From a virus, in the IMG/VR virus record IMGVR_UViG_3300033148_001614, positions 1 to 46,827 of that record: DNA of 46,827 nucleotides; one strand, 5' to 3'. Made by a program: the position numbers and the translations under genes. Positions 1 to 6,124 of this stretch are shown here, one piece after another. Positions within the stretch are counted from its first letter, which is position 1; each line of letters begins with the position of its first letter. The notes below the pieces were generated by a model, which saw nothing but the letters and a program-made list of their open reading frames with translations, was not told where the DNA came from and did no database searches.

Positions 1-44
1 GTCCGCTGACCTAACCCACGTTCTAGTAACGTCGATAGCGACAT
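1..44 (-). CDS. Portal-MuF fusion protein, 5' end (continues at 46713)
   Basis: This is the first 14 codons of the portal gene, interrupted by the contig cut. The ATG lies at 44-42, behind the ribosome site GAGGAGG that directly follows the T-run of the upstream hairpin. The complete gene is annotated at 44565-46757 in the second copy of the terminal repeat. Confidence 0.9.
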   Translation of the reverse strand, partial: MSLSTLLERGLGQR

Positions 45-54
45 ATCGCCTCCT

Positions 55-92
55 CTAAAAGAAACACCCCCACGCCGTTTGGCGCGGGGGCG
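55..92 (-). terminator. Rho-independent terminator or attenuator ahead of the portal gene
   Basis: On the minus strand a 12-bp stem (81-92 with 65-76, two G-U pairs) closed by the loop AAAC is followed by a T-rich tract (TTTCTTTT, 64-57). The two wobble pairs exist only in minus-strand RNA, which fits a minus-strand terminator. It lies between a strong promoter (121-149) and the portal ribosome site, so it probably acts as a leaky terminator or as the target of antitermination. Confidence 0.8.
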
Positions 93-120
93 TCCTTCTC
101 GACGCTATTCCCGTCGATCT

Positions 121-149
121 ATTCTAGTTCAGGCTCACTGTTGAGTCAA
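121..149 (-). promoter_or_regulatory. Late promoter, sigma70 type
   Basis: Minus strand: -35 TTGACT at 149-144, a 17-bp spacer, and -10 TAGAAT at 126-121. Start of transcription would be near 113, within an imperfect inverted repeat (CGACG...CGTCG, 100-116). It lies between the terminator behind the accessory operon and the hairpin before the portal gene, so it should drive the head and tail genes. Confidence 0.75.
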
Positions 150-180
150 GCCCGTCTGCATTCTGTTACACGGTCGTCTC

Positions 181-221
181 AAAAGAAGAGGGCGGCGGAA
201 AGTGCGAAAACCGCCGCCCTG
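181..221 (-). terminator. Rho-independent terminator ending the accessory operon
   Basis: A perfect 10-bp inverted repeat (189-198 and 211-220, very GC-rich) is followed on the minus strand by CTTCTTTT. It starts 15 bp after the stop codon of the last gene of the operon (236). This is the clearest terminator in the window. Confidence 0.85.
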
Positions 222-235
222 AACAAAGGAGGGTT

Positions 236-466
236 CTAGATGCTGCTTGCTGTTTCCTCAGTAAGTATCCGGCCCTCAACCGGCTCGCCCAACCCGTTGA
301 TCGGGATAGCATCCCATACCCCTTCTTCGGGGGGGAGCTTAGTTGCGTACTCCGCTAGAATGCGGCGGGCACAATCCTCACACACCCAGCTCCCAGGAAC
401 CTTCCCCCCGTTACATCGCAACCAATGTGAAGCCTCTTTTGAGCAGTCAACCGTCGTGCACTTCAT
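236..466 (-). CDS. Small cysteine-rich hypothetical protein
   Basis: A 76-aa protein with Cys pairs that could bind zinc: CTTVDC near residues 3-8, a Cys at 18 and CEDC near 29-32. The rest (WDAIPINGLGEP) has no motif I recognise. Its ATG overlaps the stop of the upstream gene as ATGA, so it is translationally coupled. It is the last gene before a strong terminator. Small zinc-binding proteins are common in phage accessory operons and often act by binding host proteins, but no function can be assigned here. Confidence 0.7.
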   Translation of the reverse strand: MKCTTVDCSKEASHWLRCNGGKVPGSWVCEDCARRILAEYATKLPPEEGVWDAIPINGLGEPVEGRILTEETASSI

Positions 467-765
467 TCTTCATCCCGCCTTTCAAACTGATCTGCGTACC
501 CCCACCGCTTCCCGGCGGGAGTCTCACAGTCGTAAACCAATTGACCGGCTTCTTGTCTAACCTTGGTTATCATGCATTCGAGACGCGGACCTACCCCGAA
601 TGATGCCCAGTACCAAGCCAAGTCGCCGACTTTAAGCGACGCTGGCTCTCGGCCGATGAAGGCGACCTCGTTGATCCCTTTCGCCATCGCCTTTCCTACC
701 TCCGCGCCCCAGTCCTCGACCGGAGCGGAAAGGTCCTCGCCGTCATCGATGATGTGGATCGTCAT
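463..765 (-). CDS. Hypothetical protein, 100 aa
   Basis: Chosen start is the ATG at 765, preceded by GGAGGTGA at a usual distance; a longer frame to 804 has no better site and would overlap the upstream gene. The product starts MTIHIIDDGEDLSAP and has a compact, mixed-charge middle with aromatic residues (DLAWYWASFG) and a C-terminal segment that looks like a small beta-rich fold. I see no signal peptide and no known motif. It overlaps both neighbours by 4 bases, so it belongs to the accessory operon. Confidence 0.7.
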   Translation of the reverse strand: MTIHIIDDGEDLSAPVEDWGAEVGKAMAKGINEVAFIGREPASLKVGDLAWYWASFGVGPRLECMITKVRQEAGQLVYDCETPAGKRWGYADQFERRDEE

Positions 766-956
766 TGCGTCACCTCCACTACCCGGTACTTGGCCTCCGC
801 CCATTCCGGTCCGAGTTCGCGGAGCGCAGCGATTGCCTCCTCCGCCTCAGATTTCGTGTTGAACAGATTGACATCTGGATCACCAATCCCATCCGACGTC
901 CAACTGTTAGAGTAGGTGTCCCAGGTTTGGATCTGATAGCGCGCCTTTTCGCTCAT
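762..956 (-). CDS. Hypothetical protein, 64 aa
   Basis: A small acidic protein, ATG preceded by AGGAGGAGGCGAA. A basic and aromatic N-terminus (MSEKARYQIQTWDTYSNSW) is followed by a helix (SEAEEAIAALRELG) and a final strand (YRVVEV). This beta-helix-beta pattern resembles small phage proteins with a double-stranded-RBD-like or KOW-like compact fold, but that is only an impression. It overlaps its neighbours by 4 bases on both sides. Confidence 0.7.
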   Translation of the reverse strand: MSEKARYQIQTWDTYSNSWTSDGIGDPDVNLFNTKSEAEEAIAALRELGPEWAEAKYRVVEVTQ

Positions 957-1075
957 TTCGCCTCCTCCTTTATGAGTTCATCAAACGCCTGCCGGACATC
1001 CGGCGAGTTAGGGTTTAGCCCCGCTCGACAGCAAATGATGTGGTAAAAGTCGCTTATATTTTTAACTGTTGTCAC
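953..1075 (-). CDS. Small hypothetical protein, 40 aa
   Basis: A 40-codon frame starts at GTG 1075 and ends in TGA 953-955. Its start overlaps the stop of the ASCH gene (GTGA) and its stop overlaps the next start (ATGA), the same coupling used by the certain genes around it. It fills a gap of more than 100 bases that otherwise has no gene. The product (MTTVKNISDFYHIICCRAGL at its start) has one CC pair and a helical, acidic C-terminus (FDELIKEEAK). Function unknown. Confidence 0.6.
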   Translation of the reverse strand: MTTVKNISDFYHIICCRAGLNPNSPDVRQAFDELIKEEAK

Positions 1076-1392
1076 CCCTCTTTGATGTTTCCTATTTCCC
1101 AGGCTACTAACGGAGGATCATTCGGGTAGATCCTCGCTAATATACCTCGGGCTTCTTCTACGGACTCTGCTCCTAGGTCCCTGGCGGAAAGGCTCTGTAG
1201 GAGCGCGTCCCGAGTAGGAAACCGTCTGACGCTACAGACGGTAGCTAGAGCCGTATAGGGACCAGCCGCGAACAGGATTTCATCGCCACGTTCTACGTTT
1301 TGCGTCCACGGTGATTCTGCCCGGATCTCAAACCGTTTCTCTCCGCGCTTGATCCGGTCTAGATGCTGTTTCTTTAGCCGTACTAGGCGCAT
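1072..1392 (-). CDS. ASCH-domain protein
   Basis: A 106-aa protein matching the small ASCH family: a basic start with KKQHLDRIKRGEKRFEIRA, then a G-D-E-I-L-F strand, a central beta segment, a helix (SVEEARGILARIYP) and the final strand PLVAWEI. ASCH domains have a PUA-like beta-barrel that binds RNA; some members hydrolyse acylated cytidines. The start at ATG 1392 lies 6 bases after AAGGAGGT; the TTG two codons upstream overlaps that site and is unlikely. It is the first gene after a promoter at 1414-1442 and heads the small-protein operon down to 236. Confidence 0.75.
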   Translation of the reverse strand: MRLVRLKKQHLDRIKRGEKRFEIRAESPWTQNVERGDEILFAAGPYTALATVCSVRRFPTRDALLQSLSARDLGAESVEEARGILARIYPNDPPLVAWEIGNIKEG

Positions 1393-1413
1393 CGCCAACC
1401 TCCTTTTATCTGT

Positions 1414-1442
1414 ATTATACCCTATACGTCCCTGCTTGCCTA
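1414..1442 (-). promoter_or_regulatory. Promoter of the ASCH operon
   Basis: Minus strand: -35 TAGGCA (4 of 6 to consensus) at 1442-1437, 17-bp spacer, -10 TATAAT at 1419-1414, followed by the ASCH ribosome site. The sequence around the -10 (TATAGGGTATAATAC) is 14 of 15 identical to that of the RHH promoter at 18772, so the two may share a regulator. Confidence 0.7.
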
Positions 1443-1478
1443 GGGGCCCCAGCTTGCGTTATGTCGGGTACCAGAAGG

Positions 1479-1490
1479 AGACAATTGTCT
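1479..1490. promoter_or_regulatory. Palindrome in the gap behind the ABC-GNAT gene; possible operator
   Basis: The perfect 12-bp palindrome AGACAATTGTCT lies in the 119-base gap between the ABC-GNAT stop (1512) and the ASCH gene, about 37 bp upstream of the -35 box. A second short palindrome, GGGGCCCC, lies at 1443-1450 next to the -35. No U-tract terminator is evident. This may be a repressor site; the function is inferred from position only. Confidence 0.35.
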
Positions 1491-1511
1491 ACCTTTATTT
1501 TAGCTCTCTAT

Positions 1512-2642
1512 TTAAATTAGCCCGAACTTCTTTGCGTCTTTATAGTTCGGTGTCCCCTTAAAGACAAATGATGCTGTAGCTCTTCTTGCTGAGTTTAATA
1601 GCCAGTTACTTTGTAGCTCCTTCTTCTGATGTATAGTCCCGCTTTCAGAAGCCCGCTGGACCTTTCGATGTAAGGCCCACAGAGGAGATGCTGAATGATA
1701 GTAGATCATTCCTGGATGTGCTGTCGTGACGAAAACGCGCTTATGCTTAATTGCGGCCATGAGGCTGGCTATATAGTCAGAAAACTTTACGCCAAGCCCA
1801 ATACCTTGATAATCCGGAAGGCATACGAGTCTATGACCGCGCCAGTATCCCCCATTACGTCCCACTATATGGATCCACGCCGCAAACGCTACGGGTTCTC
1901 CACGTAAGAAGGCTATAAAACACTTCGCTCCCTTGTTGATGTCATGACTTAGATAGTGATACTTACTGAATAGTCGCCAAGCAGAGTAATGTACTCGGTG
2001 TATTTCAAGGGTAAGTTCTGGGTGTCGTTGAACTGACCTCCAGTAAAAACTATTTGAGCGTAAATCATACACCCAGTCAGGCTGTAACCAATCTAAGATA
2101 TCATAGTGGCAAGAGATTGCGATAAATTTCTGCTTTCTTTTTCGAACGGTTTTTGCTATTGCGGCACTTCCTATCTGAGCTACCGTCCTATCTACTACAC
2201 TTGTAAACTCATCTATAACAGCCAGCTCTGGCGATTCAGCTAAAGCTCTAGCCATAGTCACCCGAAACTTCTCACCAGTTGATAATACATGATAAGGACG
2301 TAACCAATTAGGTGGGCTGCTAAAGCCAACAGAAGATAAATACCCAGTAATCTCCCGAATGCTCATTCCTTTTGGAAACTCATCAATAATACTCCGGGTC
2401 TTTGACCATGAATACCCCTGGATAATCTCTTTCTTAAATAGTTTCTTCGCTATAGTAGTTTTCCCACTTCCACTAGGCCCAACAATAAGGCCGATATTCC
2501 ATTCTTTGTCCTCACAGGGTAGATTGACGTCCCACTCCTCTTTACTCCTTTCGCTCGGAGGGACATCAAATAATGCCTCAAGTTGCATAACACGCGGAGT
2601 CCGCGATATCTTTATTGATTTTATAATATGAGCGGACGGCAT
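1512..2642 (-). CDS. ABC-type ATPase fused to GNAT domain (Mom-like DNA modification candidate)
   Basis: A 376-aa two-domain protein. Residues about 15-205 are an ABC ATPase: Walker A GPSGSGKTT (55-63), signature LSTGE (120-124), Walker B LAVIDEF (140-146) and a switch His in SCHYD (179). There is no membrane segment, so this is not a transporter. Residues about 210-376 form a GNAT-like fold with the cofactor loop LPDYQGIGLG (275-284) and a YHYLS motif (228-232). Phage Mu Mom, which modifies adenine in DNA, is a GNAT-fold protein, and the ParB-like gene directly upstream (22-base overlap) supports DNA targeting. The gene is clearly AT-richer than its neighbours (sampled lines 35-43% GC against well over 50%), a sign of recent transfer. 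The activity itself is inference. Confidence 0.75.
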   Translation of the reverse strand: MPSAHIIKSIKISRTPRVMQLEALFDVPPSERSKEEWDVNLPCEDKEWNIGLIVGPSGSGKTTIAKKLFKKEIIQGYSWSKTRSIIDEFPKGMSIREITGYLSSVGFSSPPNWLRPYHVLSTGEKFRVTMARALAESPELAVIDEFTSVVDRTVAQIGSAAIAKTVRKRKQKFIAISCHYDILDWLQPDWVYDLRSNSFYWRSVQRHPELTLEIHRVHYSAWRLFSKYHYLSHDINKGAKCFIAFLRGEPVAFAAWIHIVGRNGGYWRGHRLVCLPDYQGIGLGVKFSDYIASLMAAIKHKRVFVTTAHPGMIYYHSASPLWALHRKVQRASESGTIHQKKELQSNWLLNSARRATASFVFKGTPNYKDAKKFGLI

Positions 2643-3169
2643 TTATACCCCCTTCCTACTAAATCCTCCAGCAACTCTGCTTGGCTTTCCTCCGTTAGCT
2701 CTATGACTAAAATCTGGTACTCTCCTGAGTACGCAGGTTCATTAGGCTTATAGCGCTCCTTTTGCTCCTGTGGCTCTTCAAACCCCATTACGTTAAGGTC
2801 AATATCGAAATCCGATTCCTCAATCTCAAGTTTAATATCCTCTAGCATACCCTCATCCCACTCCGCAAGAAGGGCGATTTGGTTATCCGCCAACGCCAAC
2901 GCCTTCCTCCGAGGATCATCGGTATCCAAGTCCACACGCCGCACCACGACCAACTCCGAGCCATCGGTCTCAACCTCTTTGATCGGGATTCCTAGTTCCT
3001 TGGCCTTCTCATAGACAGCATTGCCGCCGATGATGACACCATTCCGATCAACCACAATCGAGCGTCCCGCCCCTAGCTCCTTGAGCGACTGTTCAACGGC
3101 CTCTAAGTTCCGCTCGGGATGTAGCCTAGCATTCCGGGGATCAAGCTTTATCGTCGCCTTTTTCGCCAC
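2621..3169 (-). CDS. ParB N-terminal-domain protein
   Basis: A 182-aa protein that starts at GTG 3169 behind GGAGGTGACAG. Residues 1-110 follow the ParB/Srx-like fold: the strand [14 protein letters not shown], a helix, then [15 protein letters not shown] (the family's nucleotide-binding region), a helix, and [14 protein letters not shown], typical of the end of the phage domain. The C-terminal third is acidic and ends with an unusual strand-helix segment. Phage ParB-like proteins without a partitioning partner usually accompany DNA methylases or other DNA-modifying enzymes. It overlaps the ABC-GNAT gene and the sugar acetyltransferase gene, so the three are translated together. Confidence 0.8.
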   Translation of the reverse strand: MAKKATIKLDPRNARLHPERNLEAVEQSLKELGAGRSIVVDRNGVIIGGNAVYEKAKELGIPIKEVETDGSELVVVRRVDLDTDDPRRKALALADNQIALLAEWDEGMLEDIKLEIEESDFDIDLNVMGFEEPQEQKERYKPNEPAYSGEYQILVIELTEESQAELLEDLVGRGYKCRPLIL

Positions 3170-3854
3170 CTGTCACCTCCAACCATCTCTGAACACGAGC
3201 CGGATTCCCGTACACCAATGTGTGGGCCGGGACGTCCTTCGTCACCACGGCCCCCGCGCCGATGAACGCTTCCTCACCGATGGTCACACCGCAGACGATC
3301 ATGGCGTTTGCCCCTATCGTCGCGCCCCTCTTCACTAGTGTTTTCAGATAACGAGCCGGCGGCGTAGGTTTACTCGCCCTCGGCCATTTGACGTTGGTGA
3401 AGACACAACTCGGTCCGCAGAACACGTCATCTTCCAGGGTGACCCCTTCGTAGATTGAAACGTTGTTCTGGATCTTCACGCCGTCGCCGATCAGGACGTT
3501 CTCACCAATGAATACGTTCTGCCCCAAGGTACAGTTCTTTCCGATCCGCGCCCCCGGCATAACATGCGTGAAGTGCCAGATCCGCGTTCCTTCTCCGATC
3601 TGCACGTCATCATCAATCACCGCAGTGGCGTGAATGAATACCTTTGGGACGACCGTCGCGGTTTTCAAAACGTTATTAGCCTCCTCCCATTTCCTACGGG
3701 CGACGTCATCATCTGTCTGTCCCATCTCCACTCCACCTTCTTCTACATTCCCACAAGCACACCACCAGCACCAAGGATACTGCGGGGGATAACTCGTCAA
3801 TACATAGTTCTTGTATCGTTTAATCATCCTCTGGCCGCAAATTGGGCAGATCAT
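3141..3854 (-). CDS. Zinc ribbon fused to a hexapeptide sugar N-acetyltransferase (WlbB/WbpD-like)
   Basis: The start is ATG 3854, behind a perfect AAGGAGG; a longer frame to 3950 would run into the upstream gene. Residues 1-60 are a phage-type zinc ribbon (CPICG near 3-7, WCWWCACG near 30-37). Residues about 70-230 form a left-handed beta-helix of hexapeptide repeats ([40 protein letters not shown], then VFCGPSCVF), very close to enzymes that N-acetylate UDP-3-amino-glucuronate during O-antigen synthesis. The joined zinc ribbon is not part of that family. The enzyme could alter host surface sugar (superinfection exclusion), glycosylate phage proteins, or supply a group for the adjacent DNA-modification genes. 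Confidence 0.85.
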   Translation of the reverse strand: MICPICGQRMIKRYKNYVLTSYPPQYPWCWWCACGNVEEGGVEMGQTDDDVARRKWEEANNVLKTATVVPKVFIHATAVIDDDVQIGEGTRIWHFTHVMPGARIGKNCTLGQNVFIGENVLIGDGVKIQNNVSIYEGVTLEDDVFCGPSCVFTNVKWPRASKPTPPARYLKTLVKRGATIGANAMIVCGVTIGEEAFIGAGAVVTKDVPAHTLVYGNPARVQRWLEVTGGEKGDDKA

Positions 3855-3870
3855 ATAGACCTCCTTACTA

Positions 3871-4473
3871 TCAATCCCACCCATCCACTCGCCCCACCGC
3901 ATCAGGGTTGGCGGTCTTCGGTTCAGCCCATCGTTTCTGCCACTCACCACGGAGTGTGCTGAGAAACCACTGCTCAGCAGCCGTCAACGCCCCTTTGAAC
4001 ACCGCGTTGATCGTCCCATCCCACAGCACCAAATCCTCCTGATCGACCGCGTAGACCTTCCCGGCTCCGAGCTTCATCAACCGCTCCGGGCGGAGTACGT
4101 CACGAGCCAACGCACAGCCTCGATAGTCATACTCAGGGAACCTCCCTACCATAAGAGCGTAGACGGTCGCATGATTCTTGGGAACCTTCTCCTTGACGAT
4201 CAGTTGCCCGTTGTTATATCGGGTGGTCTTGACATCGACGGTTACACCATTCACGACGCAATCCCCCCCGCCTTTCCGGGGTTCTGTAGTCAGATCGGGG
4301 TAGACGTTCATCAATCGACAGAAAGCCAACTCCGCGCCCACGCCGTCAAGCTCAACTGCCTCAGCGTCACCACCGGACAGCTGATCCTTGACTCCCGCCG
4401 CCCGGTTACGCCTTGGGCGTTCCTGGGCTAGGTATCGTGCCAACCGCTGCTCTGCCTCGGTCAGGATAATCAC
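3871..4473 (-). CDS. PD-(D/E)XK nuclease-like protein
   Basis: A 200-aa protein with the probable start GTG 4473, six bases after AGGAGGT; the ATG at 4491 lies upstream of that ribosome site. A conserved Glu in [11 protein letters not shown], then [17 protein letters not shown], gives the E...D-(X)n-DXK pattern of PD-(D/E)XK nucleases (catalytic D and V-D-V-K). The family includes restriction enzymes, Holliday junction resolvases and phage recombination nucleases. It lies directly upstream of the zinc ribbon/acetyltransferase gene. Its exact substrate cannot be told from sequence. Confidence 0.65.
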   Translation of the reverse strand: MIILTEAEQRLARYLAQERPRRNRAAGVKDQLSGGDAEAVELDGVGAELAFCRLMNVYPDLTTEPRKGGGDCVVNGVTVDVKTTRYNNGQLIVKEKVPKNHATVYALMVGRFPEYDYRGCALARDVLRPERLMKLGAGKVYAVDQEDLVLWDGTINAVFKGALTAAEQWFLSTLRGEWQKRWAEPKTANPDAVGRVDGWD

Positions 4474-4675
4474 GTGGACCTCCTGGGTCATGACTCTGTG
4501 ATGGAATCAGATGGAACCGCTGCTCTCCATCCTTCATCAGCACCAGCTTCCCAAGTTTGACCACCCGCGCCACCCCGTGCGTAACGCAGACCGTGAACTC
4601 CGCCGTAATCCCTGGAATCGCGAACTGCTCTGTGAACAGTTGCGCAACCGCTTCGTTGATCTGCCTTCGATTCAT
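4406..4675 (-). CDS. Hypothetical protein, 89 aa
   Basis: The start at ATG 4675 overlaps the upstream stop as ATGA, which makes it far more likely than the 34 extra codons of the longer frame. Residues 1-40 look globular (MNRRQINEAVAQLFTEQF), then a beta segment (FTVCVTHGVARVVKLGKLVL); the last 35 residues are Pro- and Gly-rich and overlap the downstream nuclease-like gene by 68 bases, an unusually long overlap here. The tail may be of low functional value. No known motif. Confidence 0.55.
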   Translation of the reverse strand: MNRRQINEAVAQLFTEQFAIPGITAEFTVCVTHGVARVVKLGKLVLMKDGEQRFHLIPSQSHDPGGPRDYPDRGRAAVGTIPSPGTPKA

Positions 4676-5037
4676 CGCACCATCGTCCACGACGTTGGGC
4701 AAATGCCCCACTCTCCGTTCGGATCGGGTGTGTACGGGGCCGATTCCTTGACCGCTGTCAACCGCGCCTCGATCCACTCGATCCCCGCTATGCTTGACGG
4801 CCCTAGCTGCATCTTGACGTACACAGCCCGGAACACCTTGTCGTTCGCCCCGGCCATCCTCTGTGTCCTTCCTACCTCGAAGTCACGAAAGACTGGGATG
4901 TTTGGTTGGACCCGCGCTTCCCGAAACGTCTGTTGAGCGTAGGGTCGCCAGTCCTCGCCGTCCATGATCGCCTGGAGGAACTTGCGTGCTACCTCCCGGA
5001 TCGCCGCTCGATCTTTCCTGTCCTGCTCATCGGCCAT
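4672..5037 (-). CDS. Hypothetical protein, 121 aa
   Basis: ATG 5037 follows GGTGAAGC. An N-terminal charged helix (MADEQDRKDRAAIREVARKF) precedes a region of alternating hydrophobic residues with KVFRAVYVKMQLG and a Trp-rich end (GEWGICPTSWTMV). It looks like a soluble protein of about 14 kDa. No family recognised. It is coupled by overlap to its neighbours on both sides (11 and 4 bases). Confidence 0.65.
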   Translation of the reverse strand: MADEQDRKDRAAIREVARKFLQAIMDGEDWRPYAQQTFREARVQPNIPVFRDFEVGRTQRMAGANDKVFRAVYVKMQLGPSSIAGIEWIEARLTAVKESAPYTPDPNGEWGICPTSWTMVR

Positions 5038-5329
5038 GCTTCACCCCTCGCAGAATATATACTACCGCCACCACGACGGAGGCAACAATCGCCATGCCGT
5101 ACACCGACTCCTCAAGATGAGCTGCCACCTCTTTCCCAATCATCGTCACAGCGATCGCGGCGTAAAGCCAGACGAACGCTCGCCCTGCTCGATAGACCAA
5201 CCGGCCTTTCGCTGGGAGGCCCCGTGCATCGTCAACGCTCGTTGTCAGATACCAGAAGATACATGCCGCACTCACCGCAAAGCTCACCAGTAACGCAAAG
5301 CTGCCAGTCGCTTCAAGTAGTCCATTCAT
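5027..5329 (-). CDS. Small membrane protein, 100 aa
   Basis: Three hydrophobic stretches: residues about 8-28 (GSFALLVSFAVSAACIFWYL), 52-63 (AFVWLYAAIAVTMI) and 75-93 (VYGMAIVASVVVAVVYIL), with a basic end (RGVKHGR). This is the topology of a small inner-membrane protein. Positioned just before the terminase block's downstream genes, it could be a holin, but the tail-end membrane proteins at 20597-21860 are better placed for that role. Start ATG overlaps the previous stop (ATGA). Confidence 0.7.
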   Translation of the reverse strand: MNGLLEATGSFALLVSFAVSAACIFWYLTTSVDDARGLPAKGRLVYRAGRAFVWLYAAIAVTMIGKEVAAHLEESVYGMAIVASVVVAVVYILRGVKHGR

Positions 5330-5538
5330 CCTATCACAATCGGGTCGTCACCCGGCCTCCATTCCTCGATCTGCTTGCTCAACGATTCCCGTTCGTCTGT
5401 AGTGAACGGCCGTGTCATCCTGATACGCCCCCCACCCATCAATCGAAGCTCAAGGTGGTGCTTATTCTCTTCGTCTCGGGCGAATTGAAAACCAAACGCT
5501 ACCTCGTATATCCCATCAGCTAGTTTCACCGGCCACAT
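5326..5538 (-). CDS. Hypothetical protein, 70 aa
   Basis: The start at ATG 5538 is 6 bases from AAAGGAG; an ATG two codons upstream sits too close to that site. The product is a small predicted beta-rich protein (GIYEVAFGFQF, HHLELRLMGGGRIRMTRPF) with a helical, acidic segment and ends DDPIVIG. No recognised domain. It overlaps the upstream 202-aa gene by 23 bases and the downstream membrane gene by 4. Confidence 0.65.
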   Translation of the reverse strand: MWPVKLADGIYEVAFGFQFARDEENKHHLELRLMGGGRIRMTRPFTTDERESLSKQIEEWRPGDDPIVIG

Positions 5539-6124
5539 ATCCATCTCCTTTCAACGGCTTCTTAGGAACAACGAAGTCGTCGTTTTTCAGATGTTCTATT
5601 TTATACCATTTCCCTCGCTGCCACAGTACCCTAAACCGTCGATCCCTGATTGCGTACATCCCGTAGCCGTGCCGGTTGAACACACGTGCGCCGTTCTGAT
5701 TGGGGCGAAAGTGCAAGAGGAACCTATCATCATGCTCTTCAATATCAACTGACTGATATTTCTGCATTCCCCAGCGATGAACACTAGCCATACCAATCCC
5801 AAGGACGAACCGTTCATTCAGCCGCGCTGGTGTAGGTGAGTAACGAATGACACGGCACACCCCTTGCCTGTAGTGTGTGTAGTGCCGATCCTCTCCGTGT
5901 CGGTACCTCCAGGTTCGCACGATGCTCCGAATCTCCTCCGGGGTGATGTAGGCCGCGCCGCGTCTCGCCTCGTTAGGATCATTGTACAGCGACTTCTCCA
6001 CCTTTCGCCATCGCTCGACCCACTCCCATACCTCCTCATCGGACACCGGAGGGTTATCGGCCTCATCCAGGGCCTTTATAAGCTCAGGCAGACATCGAAT
6101 GCTCAATCCTCTTCGATCCATCAC
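5516..6124 (-). CDS. Hypothetical protein, 202 aa
   Basis: The start GTG 6124 (or ATG 6121) overlaps the terminase stop. The protein has an acidic N-terminal half with helices (DEEVWEWVERWRKVEKSLYN) and a basic, aromatic C-terminal half (YRHGEDRHYTHYRQ, RFRVLWQRGKWYKIEHLK). The basic aromatic part could bind nucleic acid, but I see no known motif. Being directly downstream of the large terminase in all likelihood makes it an accessory packaging or early protein. Confidence 0.65.
   Translation of the reverse strand: MMDRRGLSIRCLPELIKALDEADNPPVSDEEVWEWVERWRKVEKSLYNDPNEARRGAAYITPEEIRSIVRTWRYRHGEDRHYTHYRQGVCRVIRYSPTPARLNERFVLGIGMASVHRWGMQKYQSVDIEEHDDRFLLHFRPNQNGARVFNRHGYGMYAIRDRRFRVLWQRGKWYKIEHLKNDDFVVPKKPLKGDGYVAGETS

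Larger units (their letters stand above)
1..114. repeat. Terminal direct repeat, left copy
   Basis: Bases 1-114 are identical to 46714-46827. This shows that the contig closes into a circle of 46,713 bp, either because the DNA is circular or circularly permuted, or because an assembler left an overlap. The repeat holds the first codons of the portal gene and the terminator hairpin in front of it, so it is a cut point and not a specialised sequence. A true fixed terminal repeat of this length inside a coding start would be unusual. Confidence 0.95.

Noticed and set aside
1-114. Terminal repeat as an att site or cos-type end
   Set aside because: It consists of the portal start and its upstream hairpin; no integrase is present and the end coincides with no special sequence, so it is an assembly cut.
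240-603. Plus-strand open frames near the left end
   Set aside because: They run opposite to overlapping minus-strand genes with good ribosome sites, have no start signals of their own, and look compositionally like shadows.
5027-5329. 100-aa membrane protein as the holin
   Set aside because: Its three-span topology fits, but it is far from the tail end and no lysin is next to it; left as a plain membrane protein.
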